Assembly (NCBI GenBank): GCA_025890175.1
Contig: JANPYM010000008.1
Location: 1,961,650 to 2,025,649 of the forward strand
Direction: 5' to 3'
Length of the DNA: 64,000 nt
Origin: Ciborinia camelliae
Lineage: Eukaryota; Ascomycota; Leotiomycetes; Helotiales; Sclerotiniaceae
Each line of letters begins with the position of its first letter. Position 1 is the first letter of the stretch. The translations under genes were made by a program, and so were the position numbers. Below the pieces are notes generated by a model. It saw only the letters and a list, made by a program, of their open reading frames with translations. It was not told where the DNA came from and made no database searches. This document shows, piece after piece, positions 36,305 through 46,055 of this stretch.

Positions 36305-37136
36305 GGTTGAGAGATTTATGTAAGAGTGTAAAATTTTAATACATTATAAATATTGTGTGAAGTTGGTGAGGTTGTAAAGTTGTACAACGTTTGTTTGAGG
36401 ATTCGATCAACTTCAATAAAGCTGACCTCCTGCAACTTTCTCACTGCAGGTTGGTTTGGCCAGATGCGATCATAGATAGACAAGGCTGAAATAAAGCCAA
36501 GAACTGATTATGTAAGAAATTTAAGCTTTACACTCCACCAATGATTGATGTTCATTTTTACCTACGGAGTATTATTTTGACTCTCTCAGCCTGACCATGT
36601 ATTCAAGGGATTAAATTCACCTCACCTCACTTCCATGTCTTTTCACTTCTCACTTCTCTCACTTCTCTCAACTCTATCACCTATCCCACACTCTCTCACA
36701 CTCTCTTCCAAATTCATCAAACTTCATCAAACTAGCCGACGATGCAACATCTTACCGCTCTGGATAAGAATTGAGTGATCATGCATCTGCATCACTTGGA
36801 CCCTAGATTGCGAAATCGGTGGCCAAGTATGGAAGTTGCGGCAATCGCTCGACGAATCAAAGTCTATCAAAGGATGGATCGGATCAACGGTGCCGCAGAG
36901 AACCACTGAGCACCACTAAATTGGTCAGGATTTGAGATTGATTTCTGTGATTTCAAGCAGGAAAATGGGAATAACAAAGATACTTTTCGGGTTTAACCTT
37001 AAGTCTATCCTTCTCCATAAGTTAAGTACAGTATATCTCTGCAACAGGTCCCAGCGGTAAGCAATTTTCATATTCTCTCAGCGCCTTTTCTTATGGTCAT
37101 ATCTATACAACATTCACATGTTTGAATTTCTTCATC
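36305..37136. other. Divergent promoter region UFE1 / MFS transporter
   Basis: No gene recognised. CACTTCTCTC-type direct repeats occur at 36645-36705. Confidence 0.4.
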
Positions 37137-38891
37137 ATGTCTGAAGTGAATCGCCACGAAAATGCAGAAAAGACAGAAGACTTGGTAGCGAGGTTGCAAG
37201 GTGCTACTATCCTGGAAGAAGCAAATCAATACCCAAAAGATTCGATTGTAGATGAAGCAGAGAGAACCATAGAAGGAGCCTCTACCCACAACCACTCCTC
37301 ATCTGCGTCGTCAATAGCAGAAGACCAAGATGAGACACGCGATCTCGAGTTGGCACCTGTTATCTCTGGCCCGCCATATTCGGCCTTTGGCGTATGGAAG
37401 AAACGATATATCGTTGGGATGTGCACGCTGGCAGCTTTCATTTCTCCTACATCTGCCAACATATATTTCCCGGCTCTCAACCCACTCGCCGCCGAGCTCG
37501 GTGTGTCGAATACCCTCATCAATTTAACTCTCACATCCTTCATGATCTTTCAAGGTCTCGCGCCAACAGTTTTTGGAGATTTGGCAGACATGGCAGGAAG
37601 ACGACCAACATATATCATCGCCTTCATTATATATTTGGGCGCAAATATTGGTCTGGCGTTACAGAACAGTTACGCTGCTTTGTTCATTCTACGATGTTTA
37701 CAAAGTTGTGGGAGTAGTGGTGCCATAGCTTTGGGATTTGGAGTTATTGCAGATGTATCGACAAGCGCTGAACGAGGATCTTATATGGGAATTGTTGGAG
37801 CTGGTACTATGATGGGACCAGCTTTAGCTCCAGTAATTGGTGGCATTTTGTCACAATTCTTAGGATGGCGAGCAATTTTCTGGTTTCTCGTAATTCTCGC
37901 GGCCGTGTTTCTTATACCGTATACCCTCACAGTTCCTGAGACTGGTCGCAACGTTGTTGGCAATGGATCTATTCCACCCCAAGGTTGGAATATGACGGTT
38001 ATCGAGTGGTGGCAATATCGCAAAGAACAGAAATCGGAAAATGGACTCTCTCGAACGGCAACAGCTGAAAGTAGAAGAGTTGCTCAAGCCGATCTTGCAA
38101 GCAAACGAAAACTACGTTGGCCAAACCCACTAAAGACTGTATACATCATCATGGAGAAGGATGTTGCTATGGTGTTATTTTACAATGCTCTGATATACAC
38201 AGCGTTCTATGATGTCACGGCTTCTACACCACAACTCTTCAAAGAAATTTATGGTTTCAATGACCTACAGATTGGTCTATGCTATCTCCCGTTTGGAAGT
38301 GGTTGTGCCTTGGCTAGTTTCATCAATGGTAAAATGCTAGATCGAAATTACAAAAAGATTGCCCAGAATATCGGATTCAGCATCGATCGTAAGAGGGGCG
38401 ATAACTTAAGACATTTCCCAATTGAAAGAGCTAGATTAGAAATAATCTGGCCTCTCCTCAGTGTGGGACTTTTTTGCTACCTGTGTTATGGTTGGGTTCT
38501 AGAAAAGAATGCTAATCTAGCAGCACCTCTTATTCTCCAATTTCTTTTAGGACTCTGTATCAATGGTTCCTTCAATATTCTCAGCACACTTGTCGTTGAT
38601 TTGTATCCTCAAAGTCCTTCCACCGCCACTGCTGCTAACAACCTTGTACGATGTCTTTTTGGTGCAGGTGGAACAGGTGTCATCACTATTATGATTGATC
38701 ATATGGGAAGAGGATGGTGCTTCACATTCATCGCTCTCGTATGTATTGCCGCATCTCCAATGTTGTGGGTGGAATTGAAATGGGGACCGGTGTGGAGAGA
38801 AGAAAGAATGGTAAGATTGGAGAAGCAGGCTGAGGAAAAGAGAATTGAGGAGAAGGCGAGAGAGGCTAATGTTCAAGGCCATGCAAAATAA
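37137..38891 (+). CDS. MFS drug:H+ antiporter, DHA1 type, 584 aa
   Basis: Predicted 12-helix plasma-membrane transporter of the drug:H+ antiporter-1 group, close in pattern to yeast Qdr/Tpo-type exporters. Single exon; the first ATG of the frame is used. The N-terminal ~85 residues are hydrophilic, acidic and Ser-rich, and presumably cytosolic. TM1 starts at RYIVGMCTLAAFISPTSANIYFPAL, the usual DHA1 opening. Motif A appears as GDLADMAGRRPTY (~150) and the antiporter motif C as GAGTMMGPALAPVIGGIL (~222-240). A central loop separates helices 6 and 7, and a charged Glu/Arg/Lys C-terminus ends the protein. The substrate cannot be read from sequence; drugs, polyamines or organic acids are all possible. 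Confidence 0.9.
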   Translation: MSEVNRHENAEKTEDLVARLQGATILEEANQYPKDSIVDEAERTIEGASTHNHSSSASSIAEDQDETRDLELAPVISGPPYSAFGVWKKRYIVGMCTLAAFISPTSANIYFPALNPLAAELGVSNTLINLTLTSFMIFQGLAPTVFGDLADMAGRRPTYIIAFIIYLGANIGLALQNSYAALFILRCLQSCGSSGAIALGFGVIADVSTSAERGSYMGIVGAGTMMGPALAPVIGGILSQFLGWRAIFWFLVILAAVFLIPYTLTVPETGRNVVGNGSIPPQGWNMTVIEWWQYRKEQKSENGLSRTATAESRRVAQADLASKRKLRWPNPLKTVYIIMEKDVAMVLFYNALIYTAFYDVTASTPQLFKEIYGFNDLQIGLCYLPFGSGCALASFINGKMLDRNYKKIAQNIGFSIDRKRGDNLRHFPIERARLEIIWPLLSVGLFCYLCYGWVLEKNANLAAPLILQFLLGLCINGSFNILSTLVVDLYPQSPSTATAANNLVRCLFGAGGTGVITIMIDHMGRGWCFTFIALVCIAASPMLWVELKWGPVWREERMVRLEKQAEEKRIEEKAREANVQGHAK

Positions 38892-39770
38892 ACGATGGAA
38901 CGATGAATGAGAAAGTTTGATGATACTTGCATGTTTTAATGATGGCTGGCGTTGGCATTTCATCATATGGTTATTTGATCTCGGCGAAATACCCTTTTGC
39001 ATTTTAATTATAACAGCTTGTATGTATTTGAAAGACTATTGTACAGAGAGAAGAGATGGTAGTAATATAGCTCAGCTCAGCATTCCGTACAATACCCACC
39101 GAATGGATGATAAGCATCATTTGCTCATTTGCTCTACTATAAATTGGACTCCTGTGTTCCTTTTAAGTACTTTTGTTTTCCGGTTTGCAGGGTGAGATCC
39201 GGTGTCCGATGGCGAGCTCCGATTATCACTGGCTCGATACCTTATGTAAGTATTTCCGGGATAATCGGAGACGGAATTTTCAACCTGTAGCCGGAAATGT
39301 CGGGTGACCGGGCGGCCAGATCCCTTCAAACTTTTGGGAAGCATACACCTAGTAGATGAGTTGAATCAACAGGTTGATCGTTTTTCTTTCTTTATTCTTC
39401 CTGGGATGACAAGAGATCCCGATCATTAATTCCTAGCAAAGTCTATGACAGTTTACAATATGATCGTTCGTTCTGCCGATAGGCTGCGAGACAGATAAAC
39501 TAGTGTTTAGCCGTGAAATTCCTGAATAGCATCATTCTTTTGACACCCAGTCTTCGACTCTGGAATTTTCATTTTGCAAAAAGAACATATGAAATCCCTA
39601 TGACATTTCAAGTCCAGGCTTTCTTCAACCACTTCCACAACAGGAAACCATTTCACACCCGTACCTTCCAAAAACACCTACTTTCCATCGAGCCCCTGCC
39701 AATCCACTAATGTCTCTTTCCCCATCAATCATCTTCATCCCATCTCGAACACTTCCATCTTCAGAATACA
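38892..39770. other. Intergenic MFS / PAQR
   Basis: No gene recognised. Carries the inverted repeat at 39218-39269 and a C/A/T-rich leader at 39650-39770. Confidence 0.4.
39218..39269. repeat. Perfect 10-bp inverted repeat with alternative pairing
   Basis: TCCGATTATC (39218-39227) pairs with GATAATCGGA (39260-39269). A competing helix CGAGC (39213-39217) with GCTCG (39232-39236) would exclude it. The surrounding 39180-39320 is GC-richer than its flanks. Confidence 0.5.
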
Positions 39771-41026
39771 ATGGATACATTCAAACTCGAAGACTGCGCA
39801 ATCACAAATCTCCCAAAATCAGACTATGATAAACCCCCCGAACCTCCCACCTGTCACCCAGAGTCAACCTCAATCTCGACGTCGACCTCACTCTCGGACC
39901 TAATCACATACGATGATCTACCTGCGTGGCACCAAGATAACCCTTTAATCTTCACCTCCTACCGACCCATCAGTCACTCGATCCCAGACTCCTTACGATC
40001 AATCTTCAAAATCCACAATGAAACTCTCAACATCCACACGCATTCTTTGCCCTTCCTTACCTGTTTCCTTCTCACCGGGGTTATTTTCTACATCTTTTCC
40101 ATCTATTTCCCTGGCTCTCCTTTGGTGGATAGATTTATTTTCAGCATATTCTTCTTCACGACTACCGTATGCATGGGGTTGAGTACCGGATATCATACGT
40201 TAATGAATCATTCAAAGACGATGGCGGGGATATGGCTCCGGTTGGATTTTTGTGGGATTGTGGTGGCGATTCTGGGAGATTTTGTCACGGGCATTTACGT
40301 CGCGTTTTACTGCGAGTGGAGATTGCAGGTGGGGTATTGGATTATGGTATTCCTTCCCTCCATCTTTTCACTCTTTCTTTCTTTCATCCCTTATCTTTCA
40401 TCAAATCCCTCTGTCATCCAACCNNNNNNNNNNCGTTCTACCATCAAACCGGATGATCCACCACGTACTCATTCACTCCACAGATCTTGACCCTAGCCTC
40501 CACAATTCTCATGCTCCTCCTACACCCACATTTCCAAGGTCTACGCTGGCGTGTCTTTCGCGTTTGTATATTTATCGGCACCGGTTGCTCGGGTTTCGCC
40601 CCGATTATTAACGCGATCGTTTATTTTGGGTGGAAGGAAGCGGTGTGGGGGTCGGGCATGCCCTGGTATCTTGGGGAGGGGGGGGTTACTTGCCGCGGCG
40701 GCGGTGGTTTATGCTGTGAGTTTAATTTTCTACTTTTTTTTTTCTTTTTCCTCATTTTTCGTTTCTGTCTCCGTAAGGATGGATGGATGTTTACCAAGCA
40801 CCTTTTCAGAGAAAGCAGCAGACGAGAAAAGAGGAAAAATCGCGACTAATGAAGAGATCAATAGTTACGCATCCCGGAACGCTATTTCCCCGGCAAATTC
40901 GATATCATAGGTCACTCGCATCAGATTTTCCATGTCCTCGTCGTGGGAGCGTCGGCGCTGCATTTGGTGGGCTTGTTAAGGGCGTATCATTTTGAGTATC
41001 ATCATCCGAGATGTGGGTTGAGATGA
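39771..41026 (+). CDS. PAQR/haemolysin-III family membrane protein (Izh-like), frame broken by one base
   Basis: Seven-helix protein of the progestin/adipoQ-receptor family; yeast Izh members affect zinc and sterol homeostasis. Exons are 39771-40346, 40484-40715 and 40865-41026. The signature DLPAWHQDNPLIFTSYRP opens the domain, and exon 1 carries HTHSLPFL and GYHTLMNH. Exon 2 carries the next helices (LTLASTILMLLLHPH, GCSGFAPIINAIVYFG). Exon 3 has RIPERYFPGKFDIIGHSHQIFHVLVV with the conserved histidines. The frame does not join as given. In exon 2 a run of eight Gs (40678-40685) shifts translation from MPWYLGEGG into nonsense, whereas the conserved continuation LLAAAAVVYA lies one base off. 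Intron 1 holds the assembly gap. A base-call or assembly error is more likely than a real mutation, but a pseudogene is possible. Confidence 0.8.
40424..40433. other. Assembly gap (10 N)
   Basis: Ten consecutive Ns inside intron 1 of the PAQR gene. The true intron length is therefore unknown, and nearby sequence quality is suspect. Confidence 1.
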
Positions 41027-41124
41027 TTAATCACCAGGTGGTTGAGATAATTAACGGTGGGTAGGGTTTGGGGAACGGGCCAGCAAGCGAGAGGGGTAGA
41101 GAGGCGTTGGTGTTGATGTTGGAG

Positions 41125-41187
41125 AGCGGGGGAAGCGGGGGAAGCGGGGGAAGCGGGGGAAGCGGGGGAAGCGGGGGAAGCGGGGGA
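41125..41187 (+). repeat. 9-bp minisatellite, 7 perfect copies
   Basis: The unit AGCGGGGGA is repeated seven times. It is strongly G-rich on one strand and could form G-quadruplex structure. Confidence 0.95.
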
Positions 41188-41581
41188 AGAGGGGTTGAGA
41201 TCTGGAGATTGGGATTGAGATGAAGGGAGAGAGAAGGTGGTATGTGTATGGATTACCTTTGATCACTGGATATTGAGAAGAGAAGAGAAATGGGAATTAA
41301 TTAAGATATGTATATATTGGTTGGTGTAATACCTAATGAGGCGTTAGTTTCATCACTTATCTCCGGCTTGCCTTGGTTGGATTGAATTGGATTGGATTGT
41401 GGAATGGTGATTAATTTCATTGAATGATGAATTCATGAATCTCGAAATCTGAAACTTGAGCTACTAGAGTATCTGATGTCTTTTTATTTCGCCCTTTATA
41501 GAAAATTGAGGCTCTTCAAGCAATACATTATACTTTCACCCTCGATGCGTCAGCATCGTAACACTTCGTTATACACAATTT

Positions 41582-41889
41582 TCACTCACATACACAGTTT
41601 TCTTCATATACACAGTTTTTGCTTTTTATACACAGTTTTGTATATAGTTTTTTATTTCACTTACATACACAGTTTTCTTCATATACACAGTTTTTTCTTT
41701 TTATACATAGTTTTGTATATAGTTTTTTATTTCACTTACATACACAGTTTTCTTCATATACACAGTTTTTTCTTTTTATACATAGTTTTGTATATAGTTT
41801 TTTATATCACTTACATACACAGTTTTCTTTATATACACAGTTTTTTCTTTTTATACATAGTTTTATATATAGTTTTTTATTTATAGTCG
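41582..41889 (+). repeat. 75-bp tandem repeat, about 4 copies
   Basis: TACACAGTTTTCTTCAT recurs at 41591, 41666, 41741 and (with one change) 41816, so the period is exactly 75. The unit contains three sub-copies of a TATACA(C/T)AGTTTT core. Because 75 is divisible by three, an ORF runs through the array. Confidence 0.95.
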
Positions 41890-42029
41890 AGTGATTTTAT
41901 ACAGTATTTCGCAATTAGAGGTCTCCGCTAAACACAGTTTTTTCTTTTTATACATAGTTTTTATATATAGTTTTTTATTTATAGTCGAGTGATTTTATAT
42001 AGTATTTCGCAATTAGGGGTCTCCGCTAA
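41834..42029 (+). repeat. About 98-bp direct duplication at the edge of the 75-bp array
   Basis: ATAGTCGAGTGATTTTATA starts at 41883 and again at 41981, and the flanking bases, ending in GGTCTCCGCTAA, match. It shares the TATACATAGTTTT core with the adjoining array. Confidence 0.85.
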
Positions 42030-42050
42030 GGTAATTAATGATAAAGTTTC

Positions 42051-42143
42051 ATGAATTTTAATTAATGAATTTTAATTAATGAATTTTAATTAATGAATTT
42101 TAATTAATGAATTTTAATTAATGAATTTTAATTAATGAATTTT
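42051..42143 (+). repeat. 14-bp minisatellite, 6.6 perfect copies
   Basis: The unit ATGAATTTTAATTA is repeated six full times plus a partial copy. Confidence 0.95.
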
Positions 42144-42423
42144 TATGAAAAAGGTAAAAAAATGTTATGTCTAAGTGTTCCTGTCCTGTCTAATGAATGC
42201 CTGCCTTGTAGCTAGTTATATTAATCACCCTTTTGTAAATATCTAAAATAGATGGTGCTTTTTTAAAGAGAATCAATTTTTTTAGTATAGTTTTTTATCT
42301 AACACTTATCTAGGAACCTTATTTCTATTTCTATATGCTCTACTAGTTTAAGATGATAAAGAAGCAATCCAAAGCGATAATAAAAAGCATTACAGTTTCT
42401 TCTTTTTACTTCCTGTTTGTTAG

Positions 42424-43020
42424 CTAAGGTTCGAACGTTTGTAGTAACTGAACCCCAAGCTCAAATACAGTCCTATCCTCCCTCGTATAAACATAAAGAG
42501 CAAAGGTAACTGCTCCACTCGAGGAATCCGGGTTTCTATCCGCGATCTCTCTTTGCGACACCGGATTCCCAAATCCAAGTCTGAGATTCATCATACCAAG
42601 ACTGCCGCGAGGGCCTCCAGCAGCCACGGGGAGAGTAAGTCGCACCTCGCGTTCTTCCATAAACTCATCCCACCAAGAAGCCATCGCATGTTTAATGCGC
42701 CGAACAACCGCTATGGGAATAGCTACGGTTGAGAGTCGGGGATTCTCCGCTCTTTGATACCCCAAGTTGGACAAGTAAAGAGCATTGGTGCTGATCGGAT
42801 CACGATTCGCGGGATTTTCTGCTGTCGGGTCACCTGGTCTCTGGAACATGACTTCATAGATGTGCAAGTCGCTAATGTTATTTGGAAATCGCTGGTACAT
42901 CCCCTCATCTAGTGGTCGCTCTACAAACTCAATTTCAAAGTTATTCTCGAGAAGAATGGGAGGAAGAAGCTGAAATTCCGCTTCGGGCTGGCCGCGATTA
43001 GGGGGTTCGTTTACAGACAT
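42424..43020 (-). CDS. Hypothetical protein, 198 aa
   Basis: Not recognised. Single-exon ORF with balanced composition and no low complexity, which argues that it is real. The N-terminus is Pro/Glu-rich (MSVNEPPNRGQPEAEFQLLP). A mixed alpha/beta-looking body follows, with a Trp pair in MASWWDEFMEE and a C-terminal FALYVYTREDRTVFELGVQL. No signal peptide or membrane segment is visible. Its stop lies about 280 bp beyond the minisatellite arrays. The neighbouring broken gene and HET-domain gene are on the same strand. Confidence 0.6.
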   Translation of the reverse strand: MSVNEPPNRGQPEAEFQLLPPILLENNFEIEFVERPLDEGMYQRFPNNISDLHIYEVMFQRPGDPTAENPANRDPISTNALYLSNLGYQRAENPRLSTVAIPIAVVRRIKHAMASWWDEFMEEREVRLTLPVAAGGPRGSLGMMNLRLGFGNPVSQREIADRNPDSSSGAVTFALYVYTREDRTVFELGVQLLQTFEP

Positions 43021-43647
43021 CTTGGAATTACTTACGACTTTATTGATAATAGATCGTGTTTGAGAAAGTGTAAGTGTTTTGTATGTAAATGTTGTAAAAT
43101 GAATTGTAAAGAGAAGAAGGAAGGGAACCAGCGAGAGCCTGTCCCTAAATATTCAGAATCGGGCGTTGTTCTGCTATTCTACAACAATGATCGCTAAAAC
43201 AACTGTTGGTATCACCTCGGTGGTGATGCGTGGTTGATGAATCCGTATGTGTACCATAAAGATGTATGATATGATTGCATTAAAGTTGAGTGCTACAAGG
43301 AACTTATATGCATGTGAAATGCCTAATGTAATTACATGCCATATTCATTAGGATCGCAACAATGCTACTGAGTACATTGGAAAGCTTTCCATATTGCCCG
43401 GCTAATTAATCACGGAAACCCGAAAGCACTGCACGCACCCGCTCTAGGGAACAGATATAACACCTCTGAAATGTAAGGTGATGTGTGAGGATTGAAGTAT
43501 TTAGAGCTTTACACTAACTATACCGCTAGATATTATCCCATGACCCCTGTTTGAAATAGCATCTCTCATGCGCTCTATAGCTTTTCCATGAAACATTAAA
43601 AATCTTATCGTGAATTCTATGTAGGCTCTTTAGTTTTCTATTCCAAA
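43021..43647. other. Intergenic, no gene recognised
   Basis: Short AT-rich spacer without recognisable features. Confidence 0.35.
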
Positions 43648-43973
43648 CTAGCCTTGACCAAAGTCATCCCATTCAACTTCATCATCGGGTTCAGGCCCAT
43701 TCCCCCATGTCTGCGCATTAATAGCCGTATTGCAAGTTTCCCAAAATCTTACCGCATGAGTATGGATGTTGCTAAACATTGTAGTATGGCTTTGTACTCA
43801 GCTAGTGCAATAGTGGCCTTGAACCCATTGAACATATGAAGTGGATTGCAAAACACATTAATCTCCTTCATTGCTTCATAATGCTCTTTCGAAAATTGGA
43901 GGCCTTGCTTCTCAATCATGAATGTTTTACTTTGTTGAAGCGATCCTCTGTTTCTTCGAATCAGTTTGTCCAA
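43648..43973 (-). pseudogene. Possible frameshifted relic of an unidentified gene
   Basis: Two minus-strand reading frames lie end to end with coding-like content. One (about 43973-43749) contains KEHYEAMKEINVF and NGFKATIALAEYKAIL. The other (43779-43648) reads HAVRFWETCNTAIN and ends in an acidic tail EPDDEVEWDDFGQG before a stop. They overlap in different frames, and no plausible intron joins them, which suggests a single frameshift in an old coding region. I do not recognise the family. It could also be a lost 3' part of the adjacent HET gene or a spurious ORF. Confidence 0.3.
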
Positions 43974-44057
43974 AGGACCTTTGTTGTTTTCCAGTTCAAT
44001 GGGTGAAAATCTGCAAAATCCTTATTGAAAAAGGATGTCTATCGGTCACAGCACAAC

Positions 44058-45233
44058 TTATTTCCCCCTCGCCCCTGGAACCTTTCCACCGACTTTATAG
44101 ACTTCATTTTCGATGAAGTCATAAATTTTTCGATTACTAATATCGTCCAACATCATATGATCTCGCAAGCGCATCGCCATAGAAAAATGGCTCCAAAAAT
44201 CCATGAGTCTCTCATCCATAACAATTTTCTCGATGGCTTTGAATAGTACACCCTCTGGAGTTTTGGAATAGTCAACTGGTATAACCCCTGAACTTCGAAC
44301 TAAACTCAGTAGACCATAAACTTTGTCGCGAGTATCCTCGCATTTTAATCCAGCAAAGGTATCTAGCACATAGCTCAACCTCTGGCTTGCCCCGTAGAAA
44401 GAGTCTTTCTCCTCGATAAGAGATAGTGCCACGTCGCTGATATCTACAGGGCGATGCCACGGGGAATCGCCAAATTCAGCCCTCGGGGGAAGTAATGGAG
44501 CAACCAAGTCCCGCCAAAAAATGGATTTGCTGCCACATAGAACCAAGATATTGTTCGCCATAAAGACTTCTTGTAGAATCCAAAGGCGAGACCAGTAATC
44601 CCGACGAAAAATACTTTTCACCTGCTCTCGGCACAGGCTTATTGACCCTGACTTTATGGCTTCTATCGCTTTATCACTACCATCGGCTTCAATTCCCAAC
44701 CAAAGTAGAACAGAGGATGCTTTTGCATATATTTTAGCCATGAGGTTGACCTGATGATTTCGTTCATCTATTGCAGATTGATCGATACAAATCTGGTCAA
44801 TCCATAGCCACCCATCTTTGACGTACTCCCAGCCCTTTTCAACATCATACCAAGGTACCTTGCTGTTGGGTATAAAGTTTAAGAAATGCCATAGATTCTC
44901 GCGAATGGTAAAGCTTTGTCCATCAATATAGATGTCCCGGGTCGGATGAGGAGGTCCCCAGGTGTAAGATGCGGCTTTATATCCAGGACAGTCCGGGCTG
45001 TCAAAATCATGGATGACAATTGTCCCTGTAAGATGCCCGCCATATCGAACCGGTAGTAGTCGGAAAAGGCGTATTTGTGTTTTATAGAGGTCAAGTGGCT
45101 GATGCCTGAATGACTTCGGAGTAACAGCCGCTGCAACTTGTGCTGTGTCCATGCTCAAAGTGGCATCCGAGCTATCTTCGGTATCTTTTGCTGCATCACC
45201 GGTTTCGTCAAAACTTTCTACACGCCCCGTCAT
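44058..45233 (-). CDS. HET-domain protein (heterokaryon incompatibility), 391 aa
   Basis: Protein with a heterokaryon-incompatibility (HET) domain, a fungal module tied to non-self recognition and cell death, found in large variable families. Single exon, ATG start. The three family blocks are visible: GYKAASYTWGPP (~88), then DGWLWIDQICIDQSAIDERN with NLMAKIYAKASSVLLWLG (~140-180), and WSRLWILQEVFMA. Further on come ILVLCGSKSIFW and a DTRDKVYGLLSLV stretch, usual downstream of the domain. There is no NACHT, ankyrin or WD40 repeat, so it is a short HET-only form; the C-terminus may be truncated relative to longer relatives. The variable neighbourhood (orphan, relic, repeats) fits this family. 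Confidence 0.9.
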   Translation of the reverse strand: MTGRVESFDETGDAAKDTEDSSDATLSMDTAQVAAAVTPKSFRHQPLDLYKTQIRLFRLLPVRYGGHLTGTIVIHDFDSPDCPGYKAASYTWGPPHPTRDIYIDGQSFTIRENLWHFLNFIPNSKVPWYDVEKGWEYVKDGWLWIDQICIDQSAIDERNHQVNLMAKIYAKASSVLLWLGIEADGSDKAIEAIKSGSISLCREQVKSIFRRDYWSRLWILQEVFMANNILVLCGSKSIFWRDLVAPLLPPRAEFGDSPWHRPVDISDVALSLIEEKDSFYGASQRLSYVLDTFAGLKCEDTRDKVYGLLSLVRSSGVIPVDYSKTPEGVLFKAIEKIVMDERLMDFWSHFSMAMRLRDHMMLDDISNRKIYDFIENEVYKVGGKVPGARGK

Positions 45234-46055
45234 TTTCCGAGGCTGATGACGATTTGGGGGTTAGATACTTTGCTGAATCTCGTGACCCTGGGTCTTCACC
45301 GTGCAAGGCAAATTGCGAGAGAAAAAAATATAGTGGCCGACTCAAACTACGAGCGAGATAAACAGGACTATCGCGCAAGCACAAACAAGTATTTCAAATG
45401 AGTAAATATCGAGTCCAAGAAGATTTTGCAACATAGATTAAAGCGGTCACATAACTATCATGCAAGGCATCGTATCTCCTTTGCTCAACAGACCTCGAAG
45501 CCGATCAAAAGTTCACAGCCCATTTGGCTTCCAGGAGGAGCCCACTTGGTCCATGGCCTTTGTTGCTTTTCAATTTATAACCGGCGAGGCAGTTTGCCCA
45601 GATTTTGAGTGAGAAGTGGATGTATGTTTATGAGTGAGCCGATGGTGTGAGGTGGAGTGCTTAATAATCAAGACTTGGCAGAATCATACCCACCGCCTGA
45701 ATGGCATGACAGCTCATGATTAAACCTCTTACTTGTCATATCCAAGTCTGACTTTCATTAGATGCGGAAAACATGGATCAGTTGAAGCAGTATGATAGTC
45801 ATATATATATATATATATATTATCAGAGCTAGACGATCAGTAACAAAGGATATTCTTAAACCATCACATGTAGGTTATGTGGGACACAAAAACATATTCA
45901 ATAGGTGCCATTTCACATAACAGATTGGGATAAAGTGCATTGGAATGAGGTCTAAGCAGTTCACAACGGCCACTTTAAGTACAAATCATGGGATGGCTCT
46001 TTCTTGATAGTTATTCCTCTGCTAGTCTACAATATTTAGTCATATACATAAGTTC
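45234..46055. other. Intergenic HET / SNF2
   Basis: No gene recognised. A perfect (AT)n tract lies at 45801-45820. Confidence 0.4.

Larger units (their letters stand above)
41027..42423. other. Tandem-repeat region, no gene recognised
   Basis: Spacer between the PAQR gene and the orphan at 42424. It is dominated by three tandem arrays and one duplication, listed separately. Long ORFs here are translations of the 75-bp array. Confidence 0.6.

Noticed and set aside
41476..41894. 136-aa and 91-aa ORFs with a 25-residue repeat
   Set aside because: The 75-bp array is divisible by three, so open frames arise automatically; there is no conserved content.
45138..45401. 87-aa plus-strand ORF over the HET 5' end
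   Set aside because: Antisense shadow of the HET gene with no recognisable content.
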